DNA from: Candidatus Nitrosotenuis sp.
GTDB lineage: Archaea; Thermoproteota; Nitrososphaeria; Nitrososphaerales; Nitrosopumilaceae
Reading direction: 5' to 3'
Assembly: GCA_016844685.1 (NCBI GenBank)
Contig: JAENJF010000011.1
Location: forward strand, 1 to 32,963
Length of the DNA stretch: 32,963 bases
A program made the position numbers and the translations under genes. Of the stretch, positions 1 through 9,152 are shown in pieces; the first letter of the stretch is position 1, and every line of letters starts with the position of its first letter. Under the pieces are notes generated by a model. The model did no database searches and had not been told where the DNA came from. It was given only the letters and a program-made list of their open reading frames with translations.

Positions 1-202
1 TTAGATTATCAATGTAAAGATCACCTACCTTGCCAAGCTTTGGTGGCGGTGGACCATCGCCAGTCCAAACCCGGTTCTTTTTGGCAGGGTTACCATCATG
101 TTGATCATCATCACTGTCTGCAAATGCAAACGGTAATGACGTTGTAAAAGCTCCAGATATTAGTACTAGAATAGTTAAAAAAACAATTATTTTGTTTGCC
201 AA
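1..202 (-). CDS. Secreted protein, N-terminal fragment (runs off the left edge)
   Basis: Reverse complement from a TTG at 202 reads MANKIIVFLTILVLISGAFTTSLPFAFADSDDDQHDGNPAKKNRVWTGDGPPPPKLGKVGDLYIDNL..., a signal peptide followed by a low-complexity linker; open to the window edge. Confidence 0.7.
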   Translation of the reverse strand, partial: MANKIIVFLTILVLISGAFTTSLPFAFADSDDDQHDGNPAKKNRVWTGDGPPPPKLGKVGDLYIDNL

Positions 203-370
203 GGCCAATTTTTGGGTCGTTTAACGCTATTTAAATATGATCGTAATAAGATGAGGTTTTACGATCAGAACAATATTAATCAAAAATTCTAATTTTGAGT
301 ATTTTGATGTCAGATTGGTAAGATTTGTTTTGTTAACAAAAGCATTTTGTAGGAATTATTAAAATGCAAT

Positions 371-1462
371 CTATCCTTTGATAAATTTCTCTAGTTCATT
401 TTTTGCATCAGGATCACTCATTTGTTTTGGAGGATGCTTCATCAAATAAGCGCATGCAGGAATTATTGGTCCCCCCATTTTTCTATCCAAGGCCAGCCTT
501 GCCAAACGTACTGCGTCAATTACTATGCCAGCAGAGTTTGCCTTATCGTCTACTTCTAGTCTTACTTCCATGTTGTATGGGATGTTTGCCCACTGTCTTC
601 CTTCAATTCTCATAAACATTAGTTTTGTATTTCCTAAAAATGGAATAAAGTCAGACGGCCCCACATAGATTTGATCATCGTCAAGTCTTTGCTTTAGTTG
701 GCTTTGAACACTTTCAGTCTTTGAAATTCTTTTGCTCACCAGTCTTTCTTGTTCTTTCATGTTCAAAAAGTCTGTATTACCACCAACGTTGATTTGGTAA
801 GTTTTTTCAATTTTTGTTCCACGATCGTCACATAATTTGGCAAGTGTCCTATGAACTATGGTTGCCCCGACCTGACCTTTTATGTCATCCCCAATTACTG
901 GGATTTTCTTTTCTGCAAATTTTCTGCCCCATTTTCCTTCTGATGCAATAAATGACGGAATACAATTTACAAATGCAGTGTTAGTGTCAAGACACATCTG
1001 AGCCCAATACTGGGTTACTTTATCAGAACCGACAGGCAAATAGGAAACAATTATTTCAACTCCGGTTTCGTCGAGTTTTTGTTTAATTTCTTTTGTGATT
1101 TGTTCTTGGGTTTTTTTACTTTTTAGTGGCTTTACCCTGTTTTCAACCCAAATTCCAACTCCGTCAAGAAGTGGGCTTTCATGTACACGTCCCGTTGATT
1201 TTGGCATCTTTTGCTTTGAAACCCAGTTCACCATGTTTGGGTATTCATAAATTGCCTCGTTGATTGTCTTGCCAATTTTGTTTATGCCGACGTCAAAGCC
1301 GGCTACAAAATCAAGATCATAAATTGAATAATCCCCTATTTTCTCATGCATTAGTCCTATTACTTGCTGCTTTGGATTTTTCCTATAGTATTCAATTCCT
1401 TGAATTAGTCCAGAAAAACAGTTACCAATTCCAACCAGTCCTACTTTGATTTTTTTTCCCAA
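371..1462 (-). CDS. Inositol-3-phosphate synthase (myo-inositol-1-phosphate synthase)
   Basis: 363 aa; N-terminal Rossmann GLVGIGNCFSGLIQG and family motifs DDIKGQVGATIVHR, NVGGNTDFLNM. Confidence 0.9.
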   Translation of the reverse strand: MGKKIKVGLVGIGNCFSGLIQGIEYYRKNPKQQVIGLMHEKIGDYSIYDLDFVAGFDVGINKIGKTINEAIYEYPNMVNWVSKQKMPKSTGRVHESPLLDGVGIWVENRVKPLKSKKTQEQITKEIKQKLDETGVEIIVSYLPVGSDKVTQYWAQMCLDTNTAFVNCIPSFIASEGKWGRKFAEKKIPVIGDDIKGQVGATIVHRTLAKLCDDRGTKIEKTYQINVGGNTDFLNMKEQERLVSKRISKTESVQSQLKQRLDDDQIYVGPSDFIPFLGNTKLMFMRIEGRQWANIPYNMEVRLEVDDKANSAGIVIDAVRLARLALDRKMGGPIIPACAYLMKHPPKQMSDPDAKNELEKFIKG

Positions 1463-1529
1463 GGCCTAGTTTGGATGTCGATGGACTTGTTTTAAATTTT
1501 CCTGCTAGGCTGCCTTTAAAATCTGGCAA

Positions 1530-1973
1530 TCACTCGAGTACGTTAATGGTAATCGAGTCGGTAATTTTTTGCTCATTTTCTGTAAATATGCTGGATTCCA
1601 CGACATATCGACCGCCGATTACTTGGGTGCCGTCATTTTTTGTTTGATTCCAGGCAAATAACGACTCTTGTTTTGGCTCGAGCCTTGAATTTTGAATATC
1701 TGATGAAAAGATTGTAGTGCCATCAAGTGCCCTGATGTGCAATTTTGGGGCATTGTCAGAAAACATCAAGACTTGTGTCCCGGAATTGATTATTCTAATT
1801 TGTACACTCTCTCCGGCCAGATAGTTTTGCTTGTCTGTTATAATAGACAGTGATGGGCCCTCAATGAATTCCAGTCCTTGTTTTTTGGAATGTACTTGTT
1901 CTAGATAGATACCAAATATTACTGCAGATATTATTCCGGTGCAGACTGCAATTACAAGTCCTTTTGGAAACAT
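1530..1973 (-). CDS. BsuPI-like (intracellular proteinase inhibitor domain) membrane-anchored protein
   Basis: 147 aa; N-terminal TM, then Ig-like pattern SIITDKQNYLAGESVQIRIINSG...FAWNQTKNDGTQVIGGRYVV. Confidence 0.6.
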   Translation of the reverse strand: MFPKGLVIAVCTGIISAVIFGIYLEQVHSKKQGLEFIEGPSLSIITDKQNYLAGESVQIRIINSGTQVLMFSDNAPKLHIRALDGTTIFSSDIQNSRLEPKQESLFAWNQTKNDGTQVIGGRYVVESSIFTENEQKITDSITINVLE

Positions 1974-1974
1974 G

Positions 1975-2973
1975 TTACTTTGGGCGAACGGCCTTTGTAC
2001 GCCAGCTTTTTGGATAGGTGTTTGGCGCCATAATTATTCTATTTGTGGTAAACGCGTATCCCTTTGTTGCATCCTTGATTTCGTTTTCTGACAAAAGAGC
2101 TTCTGCAAGTGCTACAATTTCTCCCTTTTGCGTGTATATTCCAACAAGATCTCCCTTTGAGAGATTTGGTGAGATTTGAAGAATTCCAGGTATTGCAAGT
2201 TGTGCTCCATGGCACAGTGCGTCAACTGCAGAATCCCTTATTACAACTGACTTTATTTCAGTCAACGCAAATTCTATTGGAAGAATTAATTTGTATAATT
2301 TGGAATCGTCCTTTTTTTCCTCCCATTGTGCATATGCGTCTGTAAGCTCATGGAGGGTGACTAGCTTGTGAGATTCATTGAATTGGTGTACACGCGAACG
2401 GCGAAGTTCAATCATTGTTGCTCCCGGTCCCAGTATTTCACCGATGTCGTAGTATAGTTTACGGATGTAGGTTCCAGCTTCGCACAATACTCGCAAAAGC
2501 AAGAGTCGCTCTTTTTGTTCCATCAGTTCTAGTTCGTATATGGTTCTTGTTCTGGTTTTGCGCAAAACTGCAGAGCGTTGAGGTGGCTTTTGATAAATTT
2601 CTCCAAGAAATTGATTTAGGACGGCATCGAGTTTTTCTTTGCTTGGAAGAGAGTGTAGTCTTCCCAATCCATAGTATTCCTTTGGTCCCAGCAACAAAAC
2701 ACCAAGCGCCTTTGTTGCCTCTCCAAGACCAAGTGGTAATATGCCCGATACCTGCGGGTCCAAGGTTCCACTGTGACCAATCTTTGGGAGTTTTAGGATT
2801 CTTTTTGCCCAGGCAACTGCTTCATGGCTTGTCGGTCCTGGCGGCTTGTCCAGTAGAATCAGGCCGTAATTTAGAAGGTCTTTGATTGTCCTTTTGTTGT
2901 AGTATACGCCATGCTGGTCATTTGTGATATCATCATCAAGTACAACCAAATTTTGCAGTTGTGGAAGCTTCAA
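1975..2973 (-). CDS. tRNA/rRNA pseudouridine synthase Cbf5/TruB family
   Basis: 332 aa; LLDKPPGPTSHEAVAWAKRIL, KIGHSGTLDPQVSGILPLGLG, C-terminal PUA-like region. Confidence 0.95.
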   Translation of the reverse strand: MKLPQLQNLVVLDDDITNDQHGVYYNKRTIKDLLNYGLILLDKPPGPTSHEAVAWAKRILKLPKIGHSGTLDPQVSGILPLGLGEATKALGVLLLGPKEYYGLGRLHSLPSKEKLDAVLNQFLGEIYQKPPQRSAVLRKTRTRTIYELELMEQKERLLLLRVLCEAGTYIRKLYYDIGEILGPGATMIELRRSRVHQFNESHKLVTLHELTDAYAQWEEKKDDSKLYKLILPIEFALTEIKSVVIRDSAVDALCHGAQLAIPGILQISPNLSKGDLVGIYTQKGEIVALAEALLSENEIKDATKGYAFTTNRIIMAPNTYPKSWRTKAVRPK

Positions 2974-3530
2974 AATATTTTGTGCACCTTTTCTATTGCA
3001 GTTTTTAGAACATTTCCTGCATCGAGCCCATCAGTATCTATCATAATGTCAAACACGGATAAATCATCTCCAAAGTCAAAGCCGTATAATTTTTTGTATA
3101 AACTCTTGTTTTCTTGGTATCTCTTTTTGACAATGTCAAGTGCTTCTGAAAGTGGCATGTTGTCTCTAATTTGCATGCGTTTTGCGCTGTTTTCCTGCGA
3201 GCCCGCAAGCCAGATTTTCACTCCATCTTTGACAAGCCACGGTAGAGTATAACTTGTTATGACCACGTTTCCTTTAAGAAAAATATCTTTTAATTTTTCA
3301 TCTACCTTTTTGTCAAATGTATAGTTGTCTTTTCTTTGGTTTAGGAATTTCATTCCGTCTTTTGTGTCCCACCAGTCATCACCTTCTGTTTGAAATCCCT
3401 GCTCTTTTGCAAAGTTTTTTAGAACATCGCCGCCACTCAAGCTTTTTAGGCCAAATTCTTTTGCAAGTCCTTTTGAAATTGTGGTCTTGCCAATAGCTGG
3501 AGGTCCAGAAATGATTATTGATTTTATCAA
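2970..3530 (-). CDS. cmk: Cytidylate kinase (archaeal type)
   Basis: 186 aa; P-loop ISGPPAIGKTTISKGLA; position between DUF106 and Cbf5 genes as in other archaea. Confidence 0.85.
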   Translation of the reverse strand: MIKSIIISGPPAIGKTTISKGLAKEFGLKSLSGGDVLKNFAKEQGFQTEGDDWWDTKDGMKFLNQRKDNYTFDKKVDEKLKDIFLKGNVVITSYTLPWLVKDGVKIWLAGSQENSAKRMQIRDNMPLSEALDIVKKRYQENKSLYKKLYGFDFGDDLSVFDIMIDTDGLDAGNVLKTAIEKVHKIF

Positions 3531-3531
3531 G

Positions 3532-4155
3532 TTACGATAAATCCATCGAGGTTTTAGTTAGTTTCATTACTATACCACTAAATGTAATTGATGCCAAAAA
3601 GTACCAGGCCCAGAAATAAACATCATTTACATTGTTGCATATTTTTCCGTCAATTTTTTCAGCAATACAAGTAAGCTCAAAGAATCCACCAGGAATTACG
3701 TTTAATGAAATTGGAGATACCGCTACAGTGTATGAGAATAGTGGTGGCAATACAAAATAGAAAACGAGAATCAGAGGAACAAATGTAATCATCATTGGCC
3801 TCATGTTCATTTGCATCATTTCTTGGTTGAGTTTGCTCATGTAAGTGGATTTTTTGTTTAGCTCTGCCTGTTTTTCAGTATCCTTTGCTCTAAATGCCGC
3901 CATGCGTTCTTTTTGCCAAGCCTTTGTTTCTTTCATGATTCGTTTTAGTTTTTGCTGATCAACCAGCTTTCTTCGCACTACAGCATTAAACAAATTTAGA
4001 AGAATTGCTATCCCTGTGATTCCAAACATTGCTGGAATCATTCCCTTGACTAACGGATCTGCACTGCCAAGTGGCCCACTTTGTATGCCAAGTAGATCAC
4101 CTTGGAGAAATATCGATTGTAAAAACTGTAATATTATAATTGGCTCCATGTTCAA
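3532..4155 (-). CDS. EMC3/TMCO1 (DUF106) membrane insertase-like protein
   Basis: 207 aa; multiple TMs, cytosolic coiled coil, QMNMRPMMITFVPLILVFYFVLPPLF; next to SecY/AdkA. Confidence 0.8.
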   Translation of the reverse strand: MNMEPIIILQFLQSIFLQGDLLGIQSGPLGSADPLVKGMIPAMFGITGIAILLNLFNAVVRRKLVDQQKLKRIMKETKAWQKERMAAFRAKDTEKQAELNKKSTYMSKLNQEMMQMNMRPMMITFVPLILVFYFVLPPLFSYTVAVSPISLNVIPGGFFELTCIAEKIDGKICNNVNDVYFWAWYFLASITFSGIVMKLTKTSMDLS

Positions 4156-4730
4156 AATCCTATTGCGCTTATTACCTCTTCAGCTGCCTCTTCAACTTTT
4201 CCTTCCGTGTTCAATATGGATTTCATTGGGGAGCCAGTCAATACTGCACAGCTTGAAAGCATTGCGTCTTGGACAGCCAGTTCCTTTTTTATGCTATCTA
4301 TTGAGACTATGTCTCTGTTTCTTGTGGTGTCTTTCATTCTTCGATTATAGATTTCCTCAGGCCTTGCAGAAACTGAGATAAAGTTTTCAGGTTTGAGTTC
4401 CTCAAGAACACGATGGGGCAGACCGGGGTAGAATCCTTCTTTGGTTGAGATGAATGCGTGTGTGTCAATGATTACAACATTATCGTTAAATCCCGAGATT
4501 TTTTTGGCTGCTTTTGTTTGAAGTTCTCTTTGTTGGGCTACAGACAATTTTCTTAGCTCGTCTCTGTCTTGAATTCCCATTTTCTTTGCTTCTTCAAACA
4601 TTACTGTTCCAAAACTGTGAACGCTGACACTTTTTTTGCGATTGTTTAGGAGTTCAACGATTTTTGCCACAAGTGTTGTTTTGCCAACACCGGCAATTCC
4701 AACCATTACGACTTTTTTACTTTCGCCCAA
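4152..4730 (-). CDS. adkA: Adenylate kinase, archaeal type
   Basis: P-loop VVMVGIAGVGKTTLVAKI; the track starts at 4757, but the TTG at 4730 (MGESKKVVMVG...) is the more likely start. Confidence 0.85.
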   Translation of the reverse strand: MGESKKVVMVGIAGVGKTTLVAKIVELLNNRKKSVSVHSFGTVMFEEAKKMGIQDRDELRKLSVAQQRELQTKAAKKISGFNDNVVIIDTHAFISTKEGFYPGLPHRVLEELKPENFISVSARPEEIYNRRMKDTTRNRDIVSIDSIKKELAVQDAMLSSCAVLTGSPMKSILNTEGKVEEAAEEVISAIGF

Positions 4731-6144
4731 GTAACGCACCCAGACGTGGCATAACAACTTCGACTTGTTCTCGAATCAACTGCTGGTAATAGTTAATCAG
4801 AATATCTACCATAAGCAATATGCCTACTCCACCGCCTATAACTCCAAGGACATCAGACACGCCTGCTAACGCACCAAGTATTGCCGAACCAATTATTGTT
4901 ACAGATGGAATGTATTTGTTAAGGAGTGCTTCTACTGGTTGATTTGATCTTCTAAATCCTGGAATTTGTACGTCTGCATCAAGTAAGCTTTTTGCTGCGC
5001 TTTTTGGAGACAGGCCGCCAAGCTCTACCCATAATTTTCCAAATATGATTACAATTGCAATCATAAACAAAACGTAAAGTAAGGCCCGTATGGGATCAAG
5101 TGCGGCTATTGTAAATCCCCTTGGAGGAGTGATGTAGTAAATGATTCCTCCTATCGGTGTTGAGGGGCTTGTAGGATCAAACTGTCCAATTATGTTGAAA
5201 AGCTGATTGTTGTTTCGTGGATTAAGGTTTGACCACAGCATCTGGCCCATAAACACTGCGTTTGCAGTAAGTGCGGATGCAAGAATGACTGGGATGTTTG
5301 AAACATACATTAGTTTGATTGGATATGTTGCAGAAAATCCCCTGTATTTTGTAGAGACTATTGGGATTTCAATTTTCATCCCTTGCGTGTAAACTAGAAT
5401 CAACAGTATGCCAGCAGTCATTGACATGCTAAGTAAGCTTGGTAAGTTATTGCTCCTAAATATTATGTCGGATAAATTAGCACTTGTAATAGATTGCCCA
5501 ATAAATGGCACAAGCCCAACCATGCTTCCGTCTCCTGCAGGAATTGGACTAAAGAGGCTCCACACTATTTGTTGTGCAACTCCTGCCATGATGAAAACGC
5601 TGATTCCACTGCCTAGACCCCATCCCTTCTGGACAAGCTCGTCAAGGAACATTATCAGTACAGATGCTGCGATTAATTGTCCTATTATCACATAGAGTAC
5701 ATTTGGGGTAACTCCAGGTCCATAAACTGCAGCAGCATACACTACGGCCTCAGCTGTAATGACAATATACGTGACTAGTTTTGTGGCAGTCTGAAAGATT
5801 CCTCTTTCATCAGGCTTTGTAAAGTCAAATTTGAGAATTTCCGATCCCTTTAGCAACTGCATCAAAAGTCCGGCCGTGACTATCGGTCCAATTCCAAGCT
5901 CAATCAGTGTTCCTTGCTGGGATGCAAAAATTACTCTGGCGAATGCTAAAAAGTCAAATTGCGGTGTAGTTGCTCCAAAAAGCGGAGTCTGTCCCATTAT
6001 TTGGTAAATCAGTAAAACAAGTCCTGTCCAAATAAGCCTAGTTTGTAATGAGAGTTTCTTTTTTGGTTTTGGTACTTGGACGAGATATGGTTCGGTTTTT
6101 TCTACTATTTTTTTAACTAGATGTTGTATTGTGCTTTCAGCCAA
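4717..6144 (-). CDS. secY: Preprotein translocase subunit SecY
   Basis: 475 aa; ten-TM SecY/Sec61-alpha signatures. Confidence 0.97.
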   Translation of the reverse strand: MAESTIQHLVKKIVEKTEPYLVQVPKPKKKLSLQTRLIWTGLVLLIYQIMGQTPLFGATTPQFDFLAFARVIFASQQGTLIELGIGPIVTAGLLMQLLKGSEILKFDFTKPDERGIFQTATKLVTYIVITAEAVVYAAAVYGPGVTPNVLYVIIGQLIAASVLIMFLDELVQKGWGLGSGISVFIMAGVAQQIVWSLFSPIPAGDGSMVGLVPFIGQSITSANLSDIIFRSNNLPSLLSMSMTAGILLILVYTQGMKIEIPIVSTKYRGFSATYPIKLMYVSNIPVILASALTANAVFMGQMLWSNLNPRNNNQLFNIIGQFDPTSPSTPIGGIIYYITPPRGFTIAALDPIRALLYVLFMIAIVIIFGKLWVELGGLSPKSAAKSLLDADVQIPGFRRSNQPVEALLNKYIPSVTIIGSAILGALAGVSDVLGVIGGGVGILLMVDILINYYQQLIREQVEVVMPRLGALLGRK

Positions 6145-6559
6145 CGACTAACACCTCTCCCCCGACCTTTTTGATCTTGTCCTCTGCAGAGGCTGTGTAT
6201 TGTTCAACCTTGACTAGATAGGCATTCTTTACCTGGCCTCCGCCAAGAAGTTTGTCATATCCTAGACTAGTAAGATCTATTAGCTTTCTGTTTCCTTCCA
6301 GTTTTCCATGTTTTGCAAATAGATCGTCCAAGTCCCTTACACTAGCCCATTTTTTTATTATATTTGGGTGAGGTGGATGAGTGGAATCATGACCAAAGTG
6401 ATCAGGATCAAATTTTAGTAAAGTGCTGTATAGATGCTTGTGCAATCCTGATTGTCCTAGTCCTCCTTTGTGACCACTTGCTCTGTGTTGTCCAATTTGT
6501 CCCCAGCCATGAGTTCTAGAACCCCTGAACTTTCTTGTTTTTCGCAGTCTTGTTGCCAT
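6137..6559 (-). CDS. Ribosomal protein uL15
   Basis: 140 aa; TRKFRGSRTHGWGQIGQHRASGHKGG... Confidence 0.95.
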   Translation of the reverse strand: MATRLRKTRKFRGSRTHGWGQIGQHRASGHKGGLGQSGLHKHLYSTLLKFDPDHFGHDSTHPPHPNIIKKWASVRDLDDLFAKHGKLEGNRKLIDLTSLGYDKLLGGGQVKNAYLVKVEQYTASAEDKIKKVGGEVLVVG

Positions 6560-7027
6560 CTAAATCATTTTCCTAACAAGTTCGATTAGATCTTTGTTTT
6601 TTCCAAGTATACCGCCTTCTCCATATGTTTTTCTTGTGCTTCGCTTAAAGCCACGTCTTGGTGGAGCAAGTGCAAACCATGGTTTGAGTGGTTTTACTTT
6701 GTTTAATGCAATGGTACCTTCGTTTAGTGAAACTGCAAGATCATCTATTGTTTTAAAACCAAGTTTTTCCATGTCTTCATTTGTGATTTTTTTGTATCCT
6801 TCTTTTCTGCCCTTTTTGTTTAGAAGTTCTTTTGTGATGTCAAGGCTTGCCTCTTGGTATGAGATATAGTGTTTTACTTTGTCCAGCATTCCCAGAGTAT
6901 TGTCTTTGGCTGGAATTATTGTAGCTCTAAATTTTTTATCTAGTTTTAAGAGTTCTAGCGTTGTTTTTGCCCAGTGTGGGACATTAATTTGCCCGCTCAT
7001 TCTTACTACAAGATATGCTTTTGCCAT
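6560..7027 (-). CDS. Ribosomal protein uL30
   Basis: 155 aa; AYLVVRMSGQINVPHWAKTTLELLKL; spc operon position. Confidence 0.95.
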   Translation of the reverse strand: MAKAYLVVRMSGQINVPHWAKTTLELLKLDKKFRATIIPAKDNTLGMLDKVKHYISYQEASLDITKELLNKKGRKEGYKKITNEDMEKLGFKTIDDLAVSLNEGTIALNKVKPLKPWFALAPPRRGFKRSTRKTYGEGGILGKNKDLIELVRKMI

Positions 7028-7033
7028 TTTTTA

Positions 7034-7723
7034 TCAACCCTGACTAAATGTCTGTCTTAGACACTCTAGTATTGCTTTTGATGTAGAATTCATTGTGGCA
7101 GTGGAACCCTTTGCTGTGGTCCACGCATCTTTAAGACCTGCAAGTTTGAGAAGATTTCTGATTTTTCCGCCAGCAACCAAACCTAGTCCTCTTGGTGCAG
7201 GTACGATTTCAACAACAACACTGCCGCCCTTTCCACGCACTTTGAATGGAACGGAATGGGGTTTGTCACATCTGCATTCCCAGCTTCCACAGCCAAGTTT
7301 TACTGGACTGACATTAAGGTAAGCATTAGTTGTTGCTTTTTCAATTGCAATTCTCATTTGTTTTGATTTTCCTTGACCAATGCCAAGATAGCCGTTTTCG
7401 TTTCCTGCTGCAACCAGTGCCTTGAATTTTGTTCGTTGTCCGTTTGGCGTCATTGTTTGAACCATTCCGACATCGATTACTTCGCTTTTCAGATCAGGTA
7501 ATAATTTTTTGATTATTCCTGCTTCTTGTATTCTAAGTCCATTAGCATAAATTTCAGCCATTGTTGTTATGAGACCGGTGGCAACTTTTTTGCCAAGCTC
7601 TGTACGAGGCACCCAAACCTCTTCTTCTTTTTTGTATGAACCACGTCTGTCTGATCTTGGTCTGTCTGATCTTGGTCTGTCTGATCTTGGTGCAGCTGAT
7701 CGTGGTGTTTGTGTTCCACTCAT
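7034..7723 (-). CDS. Ribosomal protein uS5
   Basis: 229 aa; MVQTMTPNGQRTKFKALVAAGNENGYLGIGQGKSKQM, VEIVPAPRGLGLVAGG; low-complexity N-terminus. Confidence 0.96.
   Translation of the reverse strand: MSGTQTPRSAAPRSDRPRSDRPRSDRRGSYKKEEEVWVPRTELGKKVATGLITTMAEIYANGLRIQEAGIIKKLLPDLKSEVIDVGMVQTMTPNGQRTKFKALVAAGNENGYLGIGQGKSKQMRIAIEKATTNAYLNVSPVKLGCGSWECRCDKPHSVPFKVRGKGGSVVVEIVPAPRGLGLVAGGKIRNLLKLAGLKDAWTTAKGSTATMNSTSKAILECLRQTFSQG
7647..7690. repeat. 15-bp tandem repeat (about 3 copies) coding RSDRP in the uS5 N-terminus
   Basis: TGTCTGATCTTGGTC repeated in phase with the reading frame. Confidence 0.8.
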
Positions 7724-7725
7724 GT

Positions 7726-8208
7726 CTACTTGACCTCACTATCAATTGCTGATTTGATTTTTGCAATATCATTTTTTACTTTAAGGTGTTCTCCGTTTAT
7801 TCTGTCATCACTTGGAAGCGATTCTTCGCCTGCAGGAATTGCTAATCCTGCGTCAATTATTCCTTTTAGTGCAGCAGACATTCTCTGGGTGTACCTTCTT
7901 GTTCCGCTATACATTATTGCGTCCTTGGCTCCTTTTGAGAGTGCTTTTTTTCCTGCAAGATAGCCTGTAAGATATGCTGCTGGGACATTTTTTCTTGAAC
8001 CCATCCAACCCTTTTGTATTAAGAATCGTGAGTGTGCAGATGCTATTACCAAATCGCCCTTCATTTCTGGTTTATGAATTTGAACTAGAGTATTTTCATT
8101 AGAAATCTGAATTGTAACAAAATCACGCCTGCCCATTAGCATTAGCTTGCGCTTCTTATAGTTAGTTTTCTCATTACGTAATCGTCGTAGTATGGTGGAA
8201 TAAGCCAT
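7726..8208 (-). CDS. Ribosomal protein uL18
   Basis: 160 aa; LRRLRNEKTNYKKRKLMLMGRRDFVTIQISN...AAYLTGYLAGKKALSKG. Confidence 0.96.
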   Translation of the reverse strand: MAYSTILRRLRNEKTNYKKRKLMLMGRRDFVTIQISNENTLVQIHKPEMKGDLVIASAHSRFLIQKGWMGSRKNVPAAYLTGYLAGKKALSKGAKDAIMYSGTRRYTQRMSAALKGIIDAGLAIPAGEESLPSDDRINGEHLKVKNDIAKIKSAIDSEVK

Positions 8209-8246
8209 GCGATATTGATGAAATTTTTGAACTACTCTTATAAACG

Positions 8247-9152
8247 TTAGATAGAAAGAGATACAAGTAATGCCTTTTGGGAATGAAGCCTATTTTCTGC
8301 CTCATCCCAGACAACAGATTGTGATCCATCAATGACAGAGGCAGTTACCTCCTGACCTCTTTTTGCTGGAAGGCAGTGCATGAAAATGGCATTTTCGTTA
8401 GCTTTTGCCATAAGTAAAGAATTCACTTGATACTTTGGAAGGAATTTTTTGAGTTGTTTTGGATCGTCGTGAATTGATACGAATGTATCTGTAACTATAA
8501 CATCAGAATTGGACACTGCCTTTTGTGGATCTAGAGTTAGTTCAATGTCGATTAGTTTTTTGCAATTTTGGATTATTTTGTGATCAGGTTCAAATCCCTT
8601 TGGGGTTGCAATAGATAGGGAAATTTCTGCCTTGGCACAGCCATAAATCATCGAATTACATACATTGTTTCCATCGCCAATCCAAGCAAGTTTTAGTCCT
8701 TTGAGTTTTCCTTTCTTTTCTTTGATAGTCATTAGATCTGCTAGAATTTGGCATGGATGGAATGAATTAGACAAACCATTGATTACTGGAACTTTGGAAT
8801 GTTTTGCCAAAGTCTCAACGACAGAATGCTCGTAAACTCGCGCCATGATGACATCTGCATATCTAGAAATTGTTTTTGCAGTATCCTCAATTGTTTCTCC
8901 TCGCGATAGCTGTAATTCCTGTGAGGAAAGATTCAGCGCATGACCTCCAAGTTGGAACATTCCTATTTCAAAGCTTATACGTGTTCGAGTTGACGGTTTT
9001 TGAAATATCATTGCAAGTGTTTTATTTTTTAATAGTGGTTTTGAGATTCCTTTTTTGAGATCTTTTTTTAGTTTTATTGCAAGGTCTAGTATTTGCAATA
9101 GCTCTTTTTTGTCAACCTCATCCAGTGTTAGTACATTTTTAGATTTTATCAT
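8247..9152 (-). CDS. argF: Ornithine carbamoyltransferase
   Basis: 301 aa; FQKPSTRTRISFE, HPCQILADLMTI, FMHCLPAKRGQEV. Confidence 0.95.
   Translation of the reverse strand: MIKSKNVLTLDEVDKKELLQILDLAIKLKKDLKKGISKPLLKNKTLAMIFQKPSTRTRISFEIGMFQLGGHALNLSSQELQLSRGETIEDTAKTISRYADVIMARVYEHSVVETLAKHSKVPVINGLSNSFHPCQILADLMTIKEKKGKLKGLKLAWIGDGNNVCNSMIYGCAKAEISLSIATPKGFEPDHKIIQNCKKLIDIELTLDPQKAVSNSDVIVTDTFVSIHDDPKQLKKFLPKYQVNSLLMAKANENAIFMHCLPAKRGQEVTASVIDGSQSVVWDEAENRLHSQKALLVSLSI

Noticed and set aside
2109-2885. Plus-strand ORFs of 78 and 156 aa opposite cbf5
   Set aside because: Antisense to a well-supported conserved gene; translations show no domain pattern
5207-5695. Plus-strand ORFs inside secY
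   Set aside because: Antisense to strongly conserved SecY; low-information translations
7554-7772. 72-aa ORF with TKIRQ repeats
   Set aside because: Alternate-frame reading of the uS5 N-terminal repeat
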